Shown piece after piece: positions 7,395 to 10,365 of a stretch of DNA of 10,365 nucleotides (the first letter of the stretch is position 1; each line of letters opens with the position of its first letter). The position numbers were made by a program, and so were the translations under genes. The notes below the pieces were generated by a model. The model searched no databases. It was not told where the DNA came from and worked only from the letters and a program-made list of their open reading frames with translations. This stretch comes from Planctomycetota bacterium (GTDB lineage: Bacteria; Planctomycetota; Planctomycetia; Isosphaerales; Isosphaeraceae), in contig JAJYDH010000199.1 of NCBI GenBank assembly GCA_021777685.1, positions 1-10,365 on the forward strand, read 5' to 3'.

Positions 7395-8629
7395 TGATAC
7401 GCCGTCGCGACACGATCGAGGTCGCCGAGGATGCCCCTCGGCCTCCGGCCCGGACCGGCCGCCGGAAGCCGGCCGAGCCGCCGGGCTGGTCGGCCTGGCT
7501 GGGCGACCCCCGGACGGCGGTCCTGGCGTTCCTCGCCTCGGCCCTGCTGCTCGGCGGCGGCCGGAAGCTGCTCCAGGGGGTCCGCGCCCGTCGGGCGGTC
7601 GCCGCGTTGGAGGGGTTGGACCCGGTCCCCGAGGAGGTCGAGGCCGCCGCCGAGCACGGCCGGGCCGGCCTGATCGACCTGTTCCGGCTCCTCGGGACGG
7701 CCGAGAAGCCCGAGGTCCGCGACGCCGCCGGCCGGGCCCTGGCGACCCTCTGGGCCCGCGACGAGCTGATCGTCGAGGAGGAAAAAGGGCTCGTCCGCCG
7801 CGGGTTCGCCGTCACCTGGAGGGCTCGCCGGCGCTACCCCCGGGCCCTGCGGGCGCCGATCCCGATCGAGGCGTCTTACGGCGTGCCGTTCCTGGTCGAG
7901 GGCGGGCCGGGCGTGAGGCCGTCGAGCCTCGTCTGGTCGCACCGGATTCTCGGAGCCGAGAGGGCCGGGCTGGAAGAATGGACCCCCTGGCGGGAAGGGC
8001 CGGGGGTCGCCCGGTTCGCGGTCGATCCCTCCGACTTCCCGACCCTCGGCCCGCACCGGCTGGTCCTGGCGAGCAAGGTCCGCGTCGTCGGCCTCACCGA
8101 CAACTGGGAGGTCGAGCTGCCGCACGTGCCGTTCTCGTTCGAGTTCGACCCGATCCTGGCCGTCGAGGCGCTCCTGACCCTCCCCGACTCGGCCCGAGAG
8201 GCGGTCTTCGAGAAGTCCATCCGCCTGGAATCGCCCGAGGACGTCGAGGGAGCATCGAATCACCTCGACCTCAACGCCGACCTGGTGCTCCGCAACCCGC
8301 CCGACCTGATCGTGAGCCCCCCCCTGCCCTGCGACCTGGCCCACAGGCTGGCGATCGAGTTCGAGGGCATCCCGGGCCAGTTCCGGGTCGGGCAGGTGAT
8401 CGTCGGCGGCCAGGGGGCGGGAGCCTCGGGGACCTCCCGGACGTTCCGTTTCCCGCGAGTGCCGATCGCGGGCCTCCCCGCCGACGCGATCGACCGGCCC
8501 GGCGAAAGGCGGCTCCGCGCCATCCTGACCGCCGACCCCGACCTCGGCTGGACCGACCCCGACGTCCGCTCGGTCTGGCCAGGGACGATCGTCACCGGAT
8601 GGGCGGCCGTCCGGGTCATCCGACGATGA
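7394..8629 (+). CDS. Membrane-anchored hypothetical protein with HEAT-like segment
   Basis: A 411-residue protein I do not recognise as a named family. The start at 7394 is inferred from the one-base TGATG overlap with the preceding stop; the reading frame is open further upstream, but there it overlaps the STN-like gene. A Pro/Arg-rich cytoplasmic tail (1-38) leads into one hydrophobic segment (about 41-56). Residues 80-122 form two amphipathic helices (EEVEAAAEHGRAGLIDLFRLL, then PEVRDAAGRALATLW in part) of HEAT-repeat style. The remaining 280 residues lack motifs but look like beta-rich globular domains, with many Pro, Val and Phe residues in strand-like runs. The upstream partner is also exported, which suggests a two-component envelope assembly. 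The REP-like palindrome lies just past the stop. The existence of the gene is well supported by coupling, frame continuity and GC codon bias; the role is unknown. Confidence 0.72.
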   Translation: MIRRRDTIEVAEDAPRPPARTGRRKPAEPPGWSAWLGDPRTAVLAFLASALLLGGGRKLLQGVRARRAVAALEGLDPVPEEVEAAAEHGRAGLIDLFRLLGTAEKPEVRDAAGRALATLWARDELIVEEEKGLVRRGFAVTWRARRRYPRALRAPIPIEASYGVPFLVEGGPGVRPSSLVWSHRILGAERAGLEEWTPWREGPGVARFAVDPSDFPTLGPHRLVLASKVRVVGLTDNWEVELPHVPFSFEFDPILAVEALLTLPDSAREAVFEKSIRLESPEDVEGASNHLDLNADLVLRNPPDLIVSPPLPCDLAHRLAIEFEGIPGQFRVGQVIVGGQGAGASGTSRTFRFPRVPIAGLPADAIDRPGERRLRAILTADPDLGWTDPDVRSVWPGTIVTGWAAVRVIRR

Positions 8630-8645
8630 GGCATTTCGGATTTCC

Positions 8646-8733
8646 TTGCAGGGCGGGTGAGCGATGGCGAAACCCGCCGGAGACGGCATCGCCGAGCGTT
8701 GGTGGGTTTCGCTACCGCTCACCCGCCCTACAA
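8646..8733. repeat. REP-like inverted repeat pair (BIME-like)
   Basis: Two 33-bp arms (8646-8678 and 8701-8733) are inverted copies with 29 of 33 positions matching, separated by 22 bases. Each arm is itself a small hairpin: GGCGGGT...ACCCGCC on the left, and GGTGGGT...ACCCGCC on the right (one G-T pair). This nested layout resembles the dispersed GGGTGGGTTAGCG/CGTAACCCACC-type repeats known from many bacteria and mobilised in some by RAYT (REP-associated) transposases. It lies between tandem plus-strand genes and might also stabilise the 3' end of the upstream mRNA. No transposase is in the window. Confidence 0.83.
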
Positions 8734-8765
8734 GGTTAAGATAAACGTCGAGGAGAGGTTTCCCC

Positions 8766-9956
8766 ATGTTCGCGATCGAGACGGCGGGGCGCTGGCTGCT
8801 GATCGGCGTCGAGGGGGTGGCCCTCTTCCTCGCGGCGTCGGTGCTGTTCGACGTCGTCCATTACGTCCTGCACCTGCTCCTCAAGTCGCCCTCGGCCCTC
8901 CTCAGGCGGGTCGGGGCGATGCACCAGGCGCACCACGACTTCTTCACGGACTCGCTCCGGTTCGACGAGCGATACGCGCGGGCGAACCTGCTCTGGCACA
9001 TCATCCCCGAGTATGCGAACCAGGTGGCCTTCACGCTGCCGGGCTACTTCCTTCTCGGACCCTGGCCGGTGGCCGTGGCGCTCGCGATCGAGACGACCAT
9101 CTTCGTCATGGTCGTCTTCCGGATGGGGATGGACGAGCATCACATCGCGGCCGAGGCCCGATCGGGGCGGAGGAATCACGCCGCCGGCCTGTTCGTCACG
9201 GCCGACTATCACTCGCTCCACCACGTCCACCCGGATCGATATTACAGCTCTTACGTGACCGTCTTCGACCGGATCATGGGGACCGCCTGCCAGGTCGCCG
9301 GGCGGACGGTCGCCCTGACAGGCGCCTCGGGCGCCTTCGGCTCGGCGATGGCCCGGCTCCTGGAGCGCGAAGGGGCCGAGGTGATCCCGCTCAAGCATGG
9401 CCGCGACTTCACCGCCGGCGACGCCTCGGCCGCCGACGAGACCCTCCGCGCGGCCGACATCCTGGTCCTCGGCCACGGGGCGAAGGGGGACGGGGCGATG
9501 GCGGCGAATTGCGACTCGTTCGTCGCCCTGATCGAGCGTTTCAAGGCCCTCCGGTCGTCCCCGCTGAGCCCGATCGAGGTCTGGGCGGTCGGGTCGGAGA
9601 TCGAGGCCCATCCCAGCTTCGGCGACCCGGTCCTGGAAGGCTACAGCCGCTCCAAGCGGGCCTTCGCCCGCCACGCCCGGCGGTATTACGCCGACCGTGG
9701 CCTGATCTATCGCCACGTCGTCCCCTCGGCCTTCCGATCGGCGATGGGGCCGGGCCTGATCTCGGGCGAGACGGCCGCGAAGGTCGCCCTGTTCCTGATC
9801 CGCCGGGGCTTCCGCTACGTCCCGGTCACTTATACGGGGGTCGCGCTGGCGAACTATTTCAAGTTCGCCTGGTTCACCCGGCCCGCCCCGGGACCGGCGA
9901 AGCCGCCGCTCGTCGCGGAAGGTCGTCGGCCGCTGGAGCCGGCCGTCGGCCCGTGA
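8766..9956 (+). CDS. Bifunctional fatty acid hydroxylase/sterol desaturase-like and short-chain dehydrogenase fusion
   Basis: A 396-residue fusion. The N-terminal half (about 1-172) is an integral-membrane di-iron domain with hydrophobic segments near 10-38 and 84-120. Its histidine motifs are HYVLH (H32, H36), HQAHH (H53, H56, H57), EHH (125-126) and HSLHH (H149, H152, H153, then H155), the set typical of the fatty acid hydroxylase superfamily. The C-terminal half (about 178-375) is a Rossmann SDR domain with TGASGAFG (185-192) for NAD(P), S277 and YSRSK (Y293, K297) as catalytic residues. I recall the same two-domain order as 'bifunctional sterol desaturase/short chain dehydrogenase' in cyanobacteria. 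A plausible role is oxidation of a lipid followed by redox of the product, but the substrate is unknown. GAGGAGAGG precedes the ATG at good spacing. The gene is convergent with the Dus gene, leaving only 20 bases between the stops. Confidence 0.88.
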   Translation: MFAIETAGRWLLIGVEGVALFLAASVLFDVVHYVLHLLLKSPSALLRRVGAMHQAHHDFFTDSLRFDERYARANLLWHIIPEYANQVAFTLPGYFLLGPWPVAVALAIETTIFVMVVFRMGMDEHHIAAEARSGRRNHAAGLFVTADYHSLHHVHPDRYYSSYVTVFDRIMGTACQVAGRTVALTGASGAFGSAMARLLEREGAEVIPLKHGRDFTAGDASAADETLRAADILVLGHGAKGDGAMAANCDSFVALIERFKALRSSPLSPIEVWAVGSEIEAHPSFGDPVLEGYSRSKRAFARHARRYYADRGLIYRHVVPSAFRSAMGPGLISGETAAKVALFLIRRGFRYVPVTYTGVALANYFKFAWFTRPAPGPAKPPLVAEGRRPLEPAVGP

Positions 9957-9976
9957 GGCAGGCCGGGCGGCATCGG

Positions 9977-10357
9977 TCACCACTTGTCGATGGGCCCGGA
10001 CGGCACCGGGACCCTGGGCTCGAAGTGGCCGGGGATCGGCGAGGCCGGGCCGAAGTCGCGGATCGCGGCGACCGTGTCGTCGAAGACCTTCACGCTCTCC
10101 AGGTTGATCAGCCGGTGGTAAAGTTCTTTCCTGGGCCTGATCGCATGGGCGTACCACTTGAGGATCTTGCGGAACTGGAGGCAGGCGCTCCGCTCCCCCC
10201 GGCCCTCCACCAGCCGGTGGAAGTGGGCGACCATCGCGTCGACGCGCTCGTCGAAGGTCGGCTCGGGGCCGGGGTGGCCGTGCTCGGACCAGTGGACGAG
10301 TTGGCGGAAGAAGAACGGGTTGGACAGGGCCCCCCGGCCGATCGAGATCGCGGCGCA
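9977..10357 (-). CDS. tRNA-dihydrouridine synthase (partial, N-terminus cut by contig end)
   Basis: The C-terminal 126 residues of a Dus flavoenzyme, which reduces uridine to dihydrouridine in the tRNA D-loop using FMN and NAD(P)H. The visible part starts in the last strand of the TIM barrel with ISIGRGALSNPFFF, matching the Dus phosphate-binding motif (usually IGRGA.GNPW.F). It continues through the helical tRNA-binding domain, including CLQFRKILKWYAHAI, where the FRK..KWY pattern is characteristic. The catalytic cysteine and FMN-binding barrel lie outside the window. A Pro-rich tail, SPIPGHFEPRVPVPSGP, follows the usual domain end. The subfamily (DusA/B/C) is not decidable from this piece. 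The first genuine codon is the TGC at 10355-10357; bases beyond it are adapter. Confidence 0.87.
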   Translation of the reverse strand, partial: CAAISIGRGALSNPFFFRQLVHWSEHGHPGPEPTFDERVDAMVAHFHRLVEGRGERSACLQFRKILKWYAHAIRPRKELYHRLINLESVKVFDDTVAAIRDFGPASPIPGHFEPRVPVPSGPIDKW

Positions 10358-10365
10358 AGATCGGA
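10358..10365. other. Residual Illumina adapter at right contig end
   Basis: The last eight bases are AGATCGGA, the first bases of the common Illumina adapter read-through. Together with TTCCGATCT at bases 1-9 this shows untrimmed adapter fixed in the assembly. These bases should not be translated as part of the Dus gene. Confidence 0.8.

Noticed and set aside
8646..8733. CRISPR-like repeat or tRNA/small RNA gene
   Set aside because: There are only two inverted copies and no direct repeats with regular spacers, and the fold shows no tRNA cloverleaf or T-loop consensus; a REP-like pair explains it better.
7112..8767. Minus-strand open frame (about 551 codons) antisense to the STN-like/HEAT-like pair
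   Set aside because: Its composition is typical of a GC shadow; the plus-strand pair has signal and membrane segments, overlapping TGATG coupling and ribosome binding sites.
8736..10358. Minus-strand open frame (about 540 codons) across the hydroxylase-SDR fusion and Dus genes
   Set aside because: It is antisense to two genes with clear catalytic motifs and has no recognisable domain of its own.

Overview
The window is a 10.4 kb, very GC-rich (roughly 70%), densely coded bacterial contig. Codon third positions are almost all G or C, so long spurious ORFs appear in several frames. Gene content and style point to a planctomycete, probably of the Isosphaeraceae type. The grounds are a large AsmA-like envelope protein, a small exported STN-like protein, a divergent PfkB-family protein, and GC-rich intergenic palindromes. 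This placement is an inference and no marker gene is present to prove it.

Layout from left to right. (1) 1-676, minus strand: the N-terminal three quarters of an ABC-2 type ATP-binding subunit, cut by the contig end. (2) A 203-bp divergent intergenic region with no clear promoter. (3) 880-4254, plus: a 1124-residue AsmA/TamB-like, membrane-anchored envelope protein. (4) A convergent gap of about 205 bp holding a compound palindrome (4286-4421). (5) 4460-5356, minus: a metallo-beta-lactamase-fold protein resembling the short plant-type tRNase Z. (6) A 161-bp divergent intergenic region with an AT-rich palindrome carrying TATAAT on both strands. (7) 5518-6627, plus: a PfkB/ribokinase-fold protein with an altered catalytic motif. 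(8) 6708-7394 and 7394-8629, plus: two translationally coupled genes, an exported STN-like protein and a membrane-anchored protein with a HEAT-like segment. (9) A REP-like inverted pair at 8646-8733. (10) 8766-9956, plus: a fusion of a fatty acid hydroxylase/sterol desaturase-type membrane domain and a short-chain dehydrogenase domain. (11) 9977-10357, minus: the C-terminal part of a tRNA-dihydrouridine synthase, cut by the contig end.

The genes do not form one pathway. The AsmA-like protein, the STN-like/HEAT-like pair and the hydroxylase-SDR fusion all act at or in membranes. The tRNase Z-like protein and the Dus protein are probable tRNA-processing housekeeping genes. The strand pattern, with two divergent and two convergent junctions, suggests at least five separate transcription units.

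Both ends carry what looks like residual Illumina adapter: TTCCGATCT at bases 1-9 and AGATCGGA at 10358-10365. Real genomic sequence probably spans 10-10357. No RNA gene, CRISPR array, transposase, integrase or phage gene was seen, and I see no convincing new multi-gene defence or biosynthetic system. The most notable items are the hydroxylase-SDR fusion, the non-canonical PfkB active site, the two nested palindromes and the adapter ends.
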